A program made the translations under genes and the position numbers. A DNA stretch of 64,000 bases from Chryseobacterium limigenitum (GTDB lineage: Bacteria; Bacteroidota; Bacteroidia; Flavobacteriales; Weeksellaceae), in assembly GCF_900114875.1 (NCBI RefSeq), contig NZ_FPKW01000003.1:186001-250000 (forward strand), in the 5' to 3' direction. The notes below the pieces were generated by a model, which did not search any database, was not told the DNA's origin, and saw nothing but the letters and a program-made list of their open reading frames with translations. Positions within the stretch are counted from its first letter, which is position 1. Every line of letters begins with the position of its first letter. Shown in pieces: positions 1 through 8,194 of this stretch.

Positions 1-531
1 GAGGTTAAAGAGCTGATTTTTAATGAAAATATTAAAACGATCATCAATCAAATCTTCGGAGAAAAATATTTTACTGTGAAAAGTATTTATTTCGATAAGC
101 CTGAAAAATCAAACTGGTATGTTGCCTATCATCAGGATTTAACAATTTCTGTGGATAAAAAAGTTGATTTGGAAAATTTCGAACCCTGGACGACCAAACA
201 GAATCAGTTTGCAGTTCAGCCACCGTTAGATATTCTTGAAAATATTTACACGATCAGAATCCATTTAGATGATACAGATGAAAATAATGGAGCTTTAAAA
301 GTTGTTCCAAAATCCCACGCAAAAGGAATTTACAGACCGGAAACCATAAACTGGGACGTAGAAACAGAAGAGATCTGCAGTGTAGAGAAAGGTGGAATTA
401 TGATCATGAAACCTTTAATCCTCCATGGTTCAAACCGTACAACAAACGGTAAGAAAAGAAGAGTTATTCATATCGAATTTTCTGATAAAGAACTTCCTGA
501 AGAATTAAATTGGTCTGAGAGGATGAATTAA
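1..531 (+). CDS. Phytanoyl-CoA dioxygenase (PhyH) family protein, 5' truncated
   Basis: Predicted Fe(II)/2-oxoglutarate-dependent hydroxylase of the PhyH family, probably cytoplasmic; the substrate cannot be inferred. The frame is open from base 1 (EVKELIFNEN...), so the true start lies before the window; the GTG at 76 is only an internal codon. The iron-binding HxD appears as YHQDL, the distal histidine as ILHGSNRTT, and the 2-oxoglutarate-binding arginine is probably in RRVIHIEF. About 177 residues are present, against roughly 250 for full-length relatives. It ends near a shared terminator and converges on the GH92 gene. Family assignment is good from the motif spacing. Confidence 0.8.
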   Translation, partial: EVKELIFNENIKTIINQIFGEKYFTVKSIYFDKPEKSNWYVAYHQDLTISVDKKVDLENFEPWTTKQNQFAVQPPLDILENIYTIRIHLDDTDENNGALKVVPKSHAKGIYRPETINWDVETEEICSVEKGGIMIMKPLILHGSNRTTNGKKRRVIHIEFSDKELPEELNWSERMN

Positions 532-547
532 ATTTTAGCGTAAAGTT

Positions 548-711
548 TGTCATCCTGAATGCAGCGCAGCGAAATGAAGAATCTCTTTTATTACGATTAA
601 AGATCCTTCGACTCCGCTCGGGATGACATCGCTAATACTAAATGTTTTAATTCTAATGTAAAATATGCAGAATGATTTACCAGTGTCATCCTGAGCGGAG
701 TCGAAGGATCA
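548..711. repeat. REP-like intergenic repeats forming an inverted pair
   Basis: Three related pieces lie between two convergent genes. GATCCTTCGACTCCGCTC plus GGATGACA (602-628) and its near-perfect reverse complement (683-710) form an inverted pair with one mismatch. A third, diverged copy begins with TGTCATCCTGAATGC at 548. Sequences of the form TCATCCTGAGCGGAGTCGAAGG are common intergenic REP-like units in Bacteroidota genomes. The pair could fold into a long hairpin in transcripts from either side. Confidence 0.7.
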
Positions 712-735
712 CTAGCCTTAACTATAAAAAATAAA

Positions 736-765
736 AACCTCTTTCAAGCTGAAAGAGGTTTATTA
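736..765. terminator. Bidirectional rho-independent terminator
   Basis: Perfect 10-bp stem AACCTCTTTC / GAAAGAGGTT (736-745 and 751-760) with a 5-nt loop AAGCT. A-rich sequence lies before it and T-rich sequence after it, so it can end transcripts from both the dioxygenase (+) and the GH92 gene (-). Confidence 0.8.
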
Positions 766-785
766 TTTAGATTAAAATTTAATAA

Positions 786-3590
786 TTATTTCACAGAAAT
801 CTCATCAATAAAGATGTAAGCATCACCGCCAGCACCCTGATGCCACTCCGGAAGTTTTCCGAAGAAATAAGCTTTTACTTTTACATAGCGAGCTTCGGTC
901 GGAAGAATATCTGTCTCAAAATCTTTAGTCTGAATGGTTTCATCTTTCGGATCAACCGTGTTATCAACCGTTTTTAGAAGAATAAAATCTTTTCCGTTCA
1001 TAGAAGCATAATATTCTACTTTTTTAGGCATCAAGATCCATGCTCGGCTGTCCTGAAGATAAGTTGAAGACAATTTTGTGATCTGTTGAGGAGATTTCAT
1101 ATCAATAATCGCTTCAAAAGTCTGACCTTGATACCCCAGCCATTCGCCTTTTCTCCAGTTTACATCGCCGTTGATCCCATCAATTAATGATAATTTTCCG
1201 CTCGCTGTATATTGTGGAGTTGGTTTAGAATTTACAGTGATGTCCCAATTATTTGGCCTTCTGTTGAAATTAGCTGTTACAATTGAACTTTTCTCACCAT
1301 TTCTTTCGGCATAAGCAGAAACCTGGGTGGTTTTACTGATGGTAAAAGGTTCTTTATAAGCTTTAAAAGTCTTTCTCACATTTGCGTCACCTTCATCCAT
1401 TGTCATGAAATACAATTTATCATTCGGGTTTAAAGCAGTGATTTCAACTTTCGTGGAAAAATCGAAAATTCTGTCAGCTTTAATTACCGGCGAAGCTGTC
1501 AGCTCATCATATTTATAATCTTTGAATGATTTTGCGTTCTCAAAACCAAGTTTTTTAAGTTCGTCTCTTCCTGTGTTTTTTGTAATTGTTCTTGTTGTTC
1601 CGTCTTCCAGATGAATTTTAACCTCATCAAAATAAGGAGTGGTAGTCTGCCATTCAGGTAATCCCGGTGTTACAGAATAAATTCCCATGGTACTCAAAAT
1701 ATACCATACACTCATTTGTCCGCAATCCTCATTTCCGATTAAGCCATCCGGTGTATTTTTATAAAAATTATCAAGGATATATTTGATTTTTGCATCCGTT
1801 TTTTCCGGCTTACCAACATAATTGTATAAATAAGCAATATGGTGGCTCGGCTCATTTCCTTGGGCATATTGTCCCATCAACCCTGTGATATCCACCTGTT
1901 CTCTACCAGTGGTTGTATCCGGAGCAGAGAAAATAGCATCAATAAATTGTTCAAATTTTTCTTTTCCGCCATGAGCGGCGATCAATCCGGGAATATCTTG
2001 CTGAACAGAATAAGAGTAATGCCAAGAATTTCCTTCTGTATAGTTGTTATTCACTTCTCTTGGTTCAAAAGGCTCGTTCCAGTTTCCGTTTTTTCTAGGC
2101 TGCATGAATCCGTTCTTTGGATTGTACAAATTTTTCCAGTTTTGAGAACGTTTCATGAAATATTGATAATCTTCTTTTTTACCTAAAATTTTAGCCATTT
2201 GAGCAATACACCAGTCGTCGTAAGCATATTCTACTGTTTTAGAAACACTTTCATGCTCATCATCAATAGCAATATAATTGTTTTGTTTGTAAGCATTTAA
2301 ACCGAAAATATCCAACATTGCAGAATGTTTAGAAGCTTCAAATGCTTTTTCATAATCAAAACCTGTAATTCCTTTTGCCATTGCGTCTGCAATTACAGAA
2401 ACCGAGTGGTAACCGATCATACATTCCGTTTCATTGGAAGCGAGTTCCCAAACGGGCAGTTTCCCACCCTGTTCGTATTGTTTGATGAAAGTATTGATGA
2501 AATCTGCAGTTCTTTTTTTGTCAATTAAAGACATCAAAGGATGCGCTCCCCTGAAAGTATCCCAAAGCGAGAAAACCGAGTAATAATTGAAGTCTTTCGC
2601 TGTGTAGAATTTGTTGTCGCGACCTCTGTATTTTCCGTCAACATCCATATTAATGTTCGGTTGCGTGAAAACATGGTACATTGCCGTGTAGAAAATCGCT
2701 AATTTATCTTTATCAGAAGATTTAACTTCAATTTTAGATAATTCTTTGTCCCAATCGGCAACAGCTTGTTTTTTGATGGTTTCAAAATCATTAGACTTAC
2801 CTTCAGCTAACATATTTTTTCCTGCACCTTCATAACCTGTTGGAGAAATCGCCACTTTTACGCTTATTTTTTCTCCTTTTTTAACGTTGGTGGAAAATGC
2901 CAAAGCCAGTTTTGTTCCTGTGAAAAGATTATTTTCGTCTTTTCCATTCACTAATTTCTTTGAAATTTTCATTGGTTTTGAAAACTCAATTCTGGCGTAA
3001 ATGTATTGGTTGGTTGCCCATGCTTCACTTCTGCGGAAAACTTCAATTGTTTTGTCATCAATTATTTTAACCTCGCCTTCAAGCAACTTGTCTCTATGAT
3101 TTAAGTCTAAAATAATGTTTGCATTTCCTGCGCTGTTGAAAGTATATTCGTGATAACCGACTCTTTTTGTCGTTGTCAGTCGAACATCAATATTATTTTT
3201 ATCTAATTTAACGGAATAAAATCCTGCCGAAGCTTTTTCGTTTTTATGCGAAAATTTTGAAGAATATTCCTTGTTATCCAAACTTGGATTTCCCATTGTA
3301 GGCATCAACATGATGTCTCCGTAATCAGAAACACCGGTTCCGTTAAGATGCGTGTGAGAAAAACCATAAATTACAGAGTCTGAATAGTGGTATCCACTGC
3401 AACCGTCCCAGCTTCCGTCCACTCTTGTATCGGGTGAAAGCTGTACCATTCCGAATGGAACAATGGCACCCGGAAATGTGTGTCCGTGACCACCTGTTCC
3501 AATAAAGGGATTTACGTATTGAGAATAATTTTGAGAAAACAAATTATGAGAAATAATTCCTAAAAGAATAATTAATATTTTTTTCATCAT
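786..3590 (-). CDS. GH92 family alpha-mannosidase, exported
   Basis: Predicted Ca-dependent exo-alpha-mannosidase (GH92) acting outside the cytoplasm on mannan or N-glycan mannose. Residues 1-19 form a signal peptide (KKILIILLGII... ending near LFSQ). The N-terminal GH92 beta-sandwich carries YVNPFIGTGGHGHTFPGA and GFSHTHLNGTG. The catalytic alpha/alpha barrel carries YTEGNSWHYSYSVQQD, GNEPSHHIAYLYNYVG and GNEDCGQMSVWY, which include the conserved carboxylates. About residues 745-800 resemble a chitobiase C-terminal domain, and 815-934 an F5/8 type C (discoidin) carbohydrate-binding domain ending FIDEISVK. There is no T9SS sorting domain, so it is probably periplasmic or released. Of the two adjacent Met codons the second gives an equally good signal peptide. 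It is monocistronic and divergent from mrp. Confidence 0.93.
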   Translation of the reverse strand: MMKKILIILLGIISHNLFSQNYSQYVNPFIGTGGHGHTFPGAIVPFGMVQLSPDTRVDGSWDGCSGYHYSDSVIYGFSHTHLNGTGVSDYGDIMLMPTMGNPSLDNKEYSSKFSHKNEKASAGFYSVKLDKNNIDVRLTTTKRVGYHEYTFNSAGNANIILDLNHRDKLLEGEVKIIDDKTIEVFRRSEAWATNQYIYARIEFSKPMKISKKLVNGKDENNLFTGTKLALAFSTNVKKGEKISVKVAISPTGYEGAGKNMLAEGKSNDFETIKKQAVADWDKELSKIEVKSSDKDKLAIFYTAMYHVFTQPNINMDVDGKYRGRDNKFYTAKDFNYYSVFSLWDTFRGAHPLMSLIDKKRTADFINTFIKQYEQGGKLPVWELASNETECMIGYHSVSVIADAMAKGITGFDYEKAFEASKHSAMLDIFGLNAYKQNNYIAIDDEHESVSKTVEYAYDDWCIAQMAKILGKKEDYQYFMKRSQNWKNLYNPKNGFMQPRKNGNWNEPFEPREVNNNYTEGNSWHYSYSVQQDIPGLIAAHGGKEKFEQFIDAIFSAPDTTTGREQVDITGLMGQYAQGNEPSHHIAYLYNYVGKPEKTDAKIKYILDNFYKNTPDGLIGNEDCGQMSVWYILSTMGIYSVTPGLPEWQTTTPYFDEVKIHLEDGTTRTITKNTGRDELKKLGFENAKSFKDYKYDELTASPVIKADRIFDFSTKVEITALNPNDKLYFMTMDEGDANVRKTFKAYKEPFTISKTTQVSAYAERNGEKSSIVTANFNRRPNNWDITVNSKPTPQYTASGKLSLIDGINGDVNWRKGEWLGYQGQTFEAIIDMKSPQQITKLSSTYLQDSRAWILMPKKVEYYASMNGKDFILLKTVDNTVDPKDETIQTKDFETDILPTEARYVKVKAYFFGKLPEWHQGAGGDAYIFIDEISVK

Positions 3591-3688
3591 GTAAAAATTA
3601 AAATCGTCCTAAATTACTATAAAATTTGGTTTCACAAAAGAATTTATCTATGATTACGTTTACTTATTCTAAATAGCTAAAAAATCCG

Positions 3689-3696
3689 TAAATTTG
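3689..3696 (+). promoter_or_regulatory. Promoter -7 box (TAAATTTG) for mrp
   Basis: TAAATTTG matches the Bacteroidota -7 consensus TAnnTTTG and ends 12 nt before the mrp start at 3709. No clear TTG -33 element is seen at 17-23 nt upstream, so the call rests on the -7 box and its position. Confidence 0.55.
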
Positions 3697-3708
3697 TAAA
3701 CAATTTAT

Positions 3709-4821
3709 ATGTATATGTTGACGAAAGAAAAGGTTCAGGATTTCCTTAAAGAGATAGAAGTAGATGACTTAGTGACTAATTTTCAGGTTATGGGTAATGA
3801 TGTCTATATCGACATGACGGCTCATTCACCTGCAATGCACGAAAAAAAGAAATTGGAAGCCGCTATGAAGCAGGCTTTTGCGAGTGAGTTTGGAGAAGAG
3901 ATTAATTTAAAATTAAAGATCACTTCTCCGGAGCCTAGCGAAATTCAGCAAAGTCAGATCAAAGGAAAACAAATTCCTGGAATTCAAAATATTATCGCCA
4001 TTGCTTCCGGAAAAGGAGGTGTTGGTAAGTCTACAGTGGCTGCAAACCTTGCGGTTACTTTAGCAAAAATGGGTTTTAAAGTTGGAATCTTAGATGCCGA
4101 TATTTATGGGCCATCTGTTCCTACCATGTTTGATACGGAAGGTCAAAAGCCGGTTTCTATAGATGTTAACGGAAAAAGCTTAATGAAACCTATCGAAAAT
4201 TATGGTGTGAAAATGCTTTCGATAGGATATTTCTCAGGAGCAAATCAGGCGGTGGTCTGGAGAGGTCCAATGGCTTCAAAAGCTTTAAACCAAATGATAA
4301 GAGATGCAGCTTGGGGAGAATTAGACTTTTTATTGATCGATCTTCCTCCGGGAACGGGTGATATTCACTTATCAATCATTCAGGAAGTTCCTGTGACGGG
4401 TGCGGTGATCGTAAGTACTCCTCAGCATGTGGCTTTGGCAGACGTTAGAAAAGGGATTGCGATGTTCCAGATGGAAAGTATTAATATTCCGGTTCTTGGA
4501 TTAGTGGAAAATATGGCGTATTTTACACCGGAAGAATTGCCTGACAATAAATATTATATCTTTGGAAACCAGGGAGCGCAATATTTGGCTGATGATCTTG
4601 GAATTCCTGTATTGGGAGAGATTCCTTTGATCCAGAGCATCAGAGAAGCAGGTGATGTTGGAAGACCGGCTGCTTTGCAGGAAAATTCTAAAATTGCAGA
4701 AATCTACACAGAAACTGCGCGTAAAATGGTAGAAAGTCTTGTTGAAAGAAACAAACACCTTCCTCCGACTGAAGCGGTGAAGATCTCCACAATGGCAGGA
4801 TGTTCTCCGAAAGCAAAATAA
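3709..4821 (+). CDS. mrp: Mrp/ApbC-type P-loop ATPase, Fe-S cluster carrier
   Basis: Cytoplasmic Mrp/NBP35-family ATPase (370 aa) thought to carry Fe-S clusters to apo-proteins. Residues 1-75 form a DUF59/MIP18-like domain. The ParA/MinD-type P-loop domain follows, with the deviant Walker A IASGKGGVGKST at about 98-109, DADIYGPSVPT, and LLIDLPPGTGDIHL. The segment after VENMA reads YFTPEELPDNKYYIFG where the E. coli protein has a CxxC pair. That replacement looks normal for Bacteroidota, but it means the cluster-binding cysteines must lie elsewhere; one is visible near the C-terminus (MAGCSP). The next gene encodes a NifU-type scaffold, so the two probably act together. A second start (third codon ATG) is possible. 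Confidence 0.93.
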   Translation: MYMLTKEKVQDFLKEIEVDDLVTNFQVMGNDVYIDMTAHSPAMHEKKKLEAAMKQAFASEFGEEINLKLKITSPEPSEIQQSQIKGKQIPGIQNIIAIASGKGGVGKSTVAANLAVTLAKMGFKVGILDADIYGPSVPTMFDTEGQKPVSIDVNGKSLMKPIENYGVKMLSIGYFSGANQAVVWRGPMASKALNQMIRDAAWGELDFLLIDLPPGTGDIHLSIIQEVPVTGAVIVSTPQHVALADVRKGIAMFQMESINIPVLGLVENMAYFTPEELPDNKYYIFGNQGAQYLADDLGIPVLGEIPLIQSIREAGDVGRPAALQENSKIAEIYTETARKMVESLVERNKHLPPTEAVKISTMAGCSPKAK

Positions 4822-4871
4822 TAATTATTTTCAATACATTTGAAAAACCGAATTGAACTGAAGAAAAAAAT

Positions 4872-5120
4872 ATGGAAACAAAGATAGCACACGAAGATAC
4901 TGTAACAAGAGTAATGGAGGCTTTAGAAAGTATTCGTCCGTTTTTAAATAAAGATGGAGGAGACATTGAGCTTATTGATGTGAAAGATAACTCTGTTTAT
5001 GTAAAGCTTTTAGGAAATTGTTCCGGTTGTTCTCTAAACTTTTCAACCCTTAAATTGGGTGTTGAAACTACTATTAAACAGCATGCTCCGGAAATTGAAA
5101 AAGTAATTAACGTAGAGTAA
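4872..5120 (+). CDS. NifU C-terminal domain protein (Fe-S scaffold)
   Basis: 82-residue stand-alone NifU_C domain, which assembles or transfers an Fe-S cluster using a pair of cysteines. The hallmark is GNCSGCSLNFSTLK, with Cys50 and Cys53. The helix before it (RPFLNKDGGDIELI) also matches the family. The size equals a single domain without the IscU part. It lies 50 bp after mrp, is probably co-transcribed with it, and is followed by a strong terminator. Confidence 0.93.
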   Translation: METKIAHEDTVTRVMEALESIRPFLNKDGGDIELIDVKDNSVYVKLLGNCSGCSLNFSTLKLGVETTIKQHAPEIEKVINVE

Positions 5121-5143
5121 GAAAATAAAATTAAAATATTTTT

Positions 5144-5173
5144 AAAGACAGGCTTTTAGGCCTGTCTTTTTTT
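5144..5173 (+). terminator. Rho-independent terminator after the mrp-nifU unit
   Basis: Perfect 10-bp stem AAAGACAGGC / GCCTGTCTTT (5144-5153 and 5160-5169), loop TTTTAG, followed by a T run. It lies 24 bp after the NifU-domain stop codon. Confidence 0.9.
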
Positions 5174-5184
5174 GTTCTGCTGAT

Positions 5185-5215
5185 TTGAAAATCTCGTTTT
5201 TTTTAATTATATTTG
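5185..5215 (+). promoter_or_regulatory. Bacteroidota-type promoter for nfeD-flotillin
   Basis: A TTG (5185-5187, within TTTG) and TATATTTG (5208-5215) are separated by 20 nt, matching the TTG-N17-23-TAnnTTTG promoter. The start codon at 5232 is 16 nt beyond the -7 box. It sits just after the upstream terminator, so the NfeD-flotillin pair is its own transcription unit. Confidence 0.7.
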
Positions 5216-5231
5216 AGAAAACACACAAATT

Positions 5232-5798
5232 ATGTTTGAATTTCTTCAACATCTGGATTCTCTTCACCAAGGATTTTGGTATATCGCCTTAGGAGCCAGT
5301 TTATTCTTTTTATTTCAAACTGTTTTTACTTTTATTGGCGGTCATCATGGTGGTGATTTCAGTACAGATTTTGATGGAAATCTTCATCACGATACCCCTT
5401 TTCAGTTATTTTCTTTGAGAAATCTAATCAATTTCCTGCTGGGCTTTGGTTGGGGCGGTGTTGCATTTTACGATTCTATAGGAAGTAAAACGCTTTTAAT
5501 TATCATTTCTATATTGATAGGAATTGGTTTTGTGGTTTTATTTTTCTTTTTAATTATTCAAATATTAAAGCTTACGGAAGATAATACTTTTAAGGCGGAA
5601 AATCTGATCGGAAAAGTAGGAGAAGTTTATCTTACCATCCCAGCCAAAATGGGCGGAAAAGGGAAAATTCAGATTTCTTTGAACGGAACAAACCACGAGC
5701 TTCAGGCGATGACCGAAGCTGAGGAGAATATTCCGTCCAGTCATTCTGTGAGAGTGATTTATATTTATGATGAAACACTTGTGGTCGCAAAAATTTAA
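5232..5798 (+). CDS. NfeD-like membrane protein, flotillin partner
   Basis: 188-residue membrane protein of the short NfeD/YuaF type. Three hydrophobic segments (about residues 15-35, 66-85 and 86-112) precede a C-terminal OB-fold-like beta domain (AENLIGKVGEVYLTIPAKMG...RVIYIYDETLVV). Short NfeD proteins are typically encoded beside a flotillin and act with it in membrane microdomains; here the flotillin starts 28 bp downstream. A histidine-rich loop (GGHHGGDF...NLHHDT) between segments 1 and 2 is notable. Confidence 0.85.
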   Translation: MFEFLQHLDSLHQGFWYIALGASLFFLFQTVFTFIGGHHGGDFSTDFDGNLHHDTPFQLFSLRNLINFLLGFGWGGVAFYDSIGSKTLLIIISILIGIGFVVLFFFLIIQILKLTEDNTFKAENLIGKVGEVYLTIPAKMGGKGKIQISLNGTNHELQAMTEAEENIPSSHSVRVIYIYDETLVVAKI

Positions 5799-5826
5799 AT
5801 TATAATAACCTATATATTCTTCATTT

Positions 5827-7410
5827 ATGGCAATACCCGGAACACTTATTCTGATAGTAGTAATTGTATTTGTACTATTCGTCACGTTTTTAGCCCTTAT
5901 TTCAAGGTACAAAAGATGTCCTTCAGACAAAATATTAGTTATTTATGGTAAAACAGGAGGCAGCTCTGCAAAATGTATTCACGGTGGTGGTGCTTTTGTT
6001 TGGCCTGTTATTCAGGATTATGCTTATTTGGATCTGAAACCGATCTCTATTGAAGCTAACCTTACCAATGCGCTATCCAGACAGAATATCCGTGTGGATG
6101 TACCTTGTCGATTCACCATCGCGATCTCTACAGAACCGGATTCTATGGGAAATGCAGCTGAAAGATTATTAGGATTGGCTCAGGAGCAGATTCAGGAGCT
6201 TTCTAAAGATATCCTTTTCGGACAGCTTCGTTTGGTGATTGCAACGATGACAATTGAAGAAATTAACTCAGACAGAGATAAATTTTTGGATAATATTTCT
6301 AAAAATGTTGATACTGAATTAAAGAAAATTGGTTTAAAACTAATCAACGTAAACGTTACAGATATCAGGGACGAATCTGGATATATCGAGGCTTTAGGTA
6401 AAGAAGCTGCTGCAAAAGCGATCAATGAAGCGATCATCAGTGTTGCTGAACAAACAAAGATCGGGGAAACCGGAAAAGCAATTGCAGACAGAGAAAAAGA
6501 CACTCAGATCGCCGAGACGCAAAGAGACAGAGATGTAAAAATTGCGATCACTCAAAAAGATAAAGAGATCAGTATTGCTTCTGCGATGAAAGATGAATCC
6601 ATCGGTAAAGCGGAAGCGGCAAAAGAAGCCAGAATTGCGACTTCACTAGCCAATTCAATTGCTGTAAAAGGGGAGAACGAGGCTAAAATTACCATCGCCA
6701 ATTCAGATGCAGAAAGAAGAGAGAAAGAAGCGGAAGCGTTGAGAATTGCGACGGCTGCCGAAAAAGTTCAGGCTGCAAGATCATTGGAAGAATCTTATCT
6801 TGCCGAACAAAAAGCGGAAACAGCCAGAGCTGAAAGAGAACGTTCTACGCAGCAGGCGAATATTGTAGTTCATGCAGAAATTGCAAAACAAAAAGCAATC
6901 ATCGATGCACAGGCGGAAGCAGAAAAAATAAGAGTGCAGGCAAAAGGAGAAGCAGACGCTATCTTCGCTAAGATGGAAGCCGAAGCAAAAGGTCTTTACG
7001 AGATTCTGACAAAGCAGGCTGAAGGTTACGACAAAATAATACAAGCAGCAGGAGGTGATACGAACAGTGCATTCCAGTTATTGTTGATTGAAAAACTTCC
7101 GGAATTGGTTAAAACTCAGGTTGAAGCAGTTAAAAATATTAAGATCGATAAAATTACAGTTTGGGATAGCGGAAACGGTCAGGATGGCGGAACTTCTACC
7201 TCTAATTTTGTTTCAGGAATGATGAAATCTGTACCTCCTTTAAATGATTTGTTTAATATGGCTGGATTGAATTTACCCGATTATCTTAAAGGAAAACCCG
7301 AAGAAGTTCAGAAGGAAATCATAACAGTTGTTGAGAAAAAAGAGAAGACAAATTTTGATGATATGACCTCTGGAAATGAGGCTCCGAAAGGGGATGTTCC
7401 ACAGGCTTAA
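5827..7410 (+). CDS. Flotillin family (SPFH/Band 7) protein
   Basis: 527-residue flotillin (YuaG/FloT/YqiK type), a scaffold that organises membrane microdomains. One N-terminal membrane segment (about residues 5-27) leads to an SPFH domain (about 30-200, with LINVNVTDIRD at its end). A long Ala/Glu/Lys-rich coiled coil follows (about 200-400, with many EAKxAE-type repeats). The C-terminal region contains KLPELVKTQVEAVKNIKIDKITVWDSG, typical of flotillins. It is in an operon with nfeD and ends at a strong hairpin terminator. Confidence 0.93.
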   Translation: MAIPGTLILIVVIVFVLFVTFLALISRYKRCPSDKILVIYGKTGGSSAKCIHGGGAFVWPVIQDYAYLDLKPISIEANLTNALSRQNIRVDVPCRFTIAISTEPDSMGNAAERLLGLAQEQIQELSKDILFGQLRLVIATMTIEEINSDRDKFLDNISKNVDTELKKIGLKLINVNVTDIRDESGYIEALGKEAAAKAINEAIISVAEQTKIGETGKAIADREKDTQIAETQRDRDVKIAITQKDKEISIASAMKDESIGKAEAAKEARIATSLANSIAVKGENEAKITIANSDAERREKEAEALRIATAAEKVQAARSLEESYLAEQKAETARAERERSTQQANIVVHAEIAKQKAIIDAQAEAEKIRVQAKGEADAIFAKMEAEAKGLYEILTKQAEGYDKIIQAAGGDTNSAFQLLLIEKLPELVKTQVEAVKNIKIDKITVWDSGNGQDGGTSTSNFVSGMMKSVPPLNDLFNMAGLNLPDYLKGKPEEVQKEIITVVEKKEKTNFDDMTSGNEAPKGDVPQA

Positions 7411-7428
7411 TGATATTTAATTTTGTAT

Positions 7429-7469
7429 GTTTCGGGCGGAAAGCAAAGCTTTCCGCCCGAAACTGTTTT
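7429..7469 (+). terminator. Strong terminator after flotillin
   Basis: Perfect 16-bp inverted repeat: arms 7429-7444 and 7448-7463 (GTTTCGGGCGGAAAGC and its complement), a 3-nt AAA loop, then TGTTTTT. It lies between convergent genes; A-rich sequence on the other side is limited, so it serves mainly the + strand. Confidence 0.9.
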
Positions 7470-7474
7470 TAGGA

Positions 7475-8188
7475 TTATTTCAAAATAATTTTTACGTCAA
7501 ACTCTTCAAAGGTTTCAATAATTTCATTAAATTTAGTTTTTAAGAGTTTTTTACTTTTCTCATGATTATTCCAGGTTAGTTCTGAAATTGATTTTACACC
7601 AAAATCACCTTTTAAACAATCATATAAAGCATATAAGTTTCGTCCGAAATATCCGCCAATTCCATTAATTTCTTCTCCCAAAAGGCAGAAAAATTCGTCC
7701 AAATTATGAAATCCCTTTCCGTCAATTTGGATTTTAATATTCTCTTTGTCAATTTTAGATTTATTGTAATGTAAAGCAAATACTAGCCAGCCTTGTAACT
7801 CATCTTTCTTAAAGGCTTTCCATAAATTTTTGTTTGTAATTTCTTTATTAACCATCATTTTATAAGCCTTATGAAAACCTTTTGGATGATGCCATACATA
7901 GCTACTTAATGTAACATTGTTATTTTTAGATTTAATAATTCTGATATTACTTAGGAAAGTTCCCGCTATAATCGATTTATTCTCATCAAGTAAATGTATG
8001 TGACCTTGATTATCATAAATCTTGGTTGCTCTTTCTATTTCAGATTTTAATTTTGGGATGTTATGAACATTGATCAATCGTAATTTTCTGTATCCAAAAT
8101 TGGTTTTGTTATTTTCAAGATTTTTAACATCTTCAAAATAGGCAATGAGTTCTGGTTCTTCTAATGTGTCTAGCGAGAATGCAAACAT
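7475..8188 (-). CDS. Protein with C-terminal barstar-like domain
   Basis: 237 residues. About 145-237 resembles barstar, the intracellular barnase inhibitor: IDGKGFHNLDEFFCLLGEEI, then GYFGRNLYALYDCLKGDFG, then ISELTWNNHEKSK and a terminal DVKIILK strand, in the same order as in barstar. The first 140 or so residues are a domain I do not recognise, with no signal peptide. Barstar-like domains occur in immunity proteins and sometimes in regulators. No barnase-like RNase is visible in the window. It starts 6 bp after the HEAT-repeat gene, so the two are co-transcribed. The fold call is from pattern only. Confidence 0.7.
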   Translation of the reverse strand: MFAFSLDTLEEPELIAYFEDVKNLENNKTNFGYRKLRLINVHNIPKLKSEIERATKIYDNQGHIHLLDENKSIIAGTFLSNIRIIKSKNNNVTLSSYVWHHPKGFHKAYKMMVNKEITNKNLWKAFKKDELQGWLVFALHYNKSKIDKENIKIQIDGKGFHNLDEFFCLLGEEINGIGGYFGRNLYALYDCLKGDFGVKSISELTWNNHEKSKKLLKTKFNEIIETFEEFDVKIILK

Positions 8189-8194
8189 GAATTA

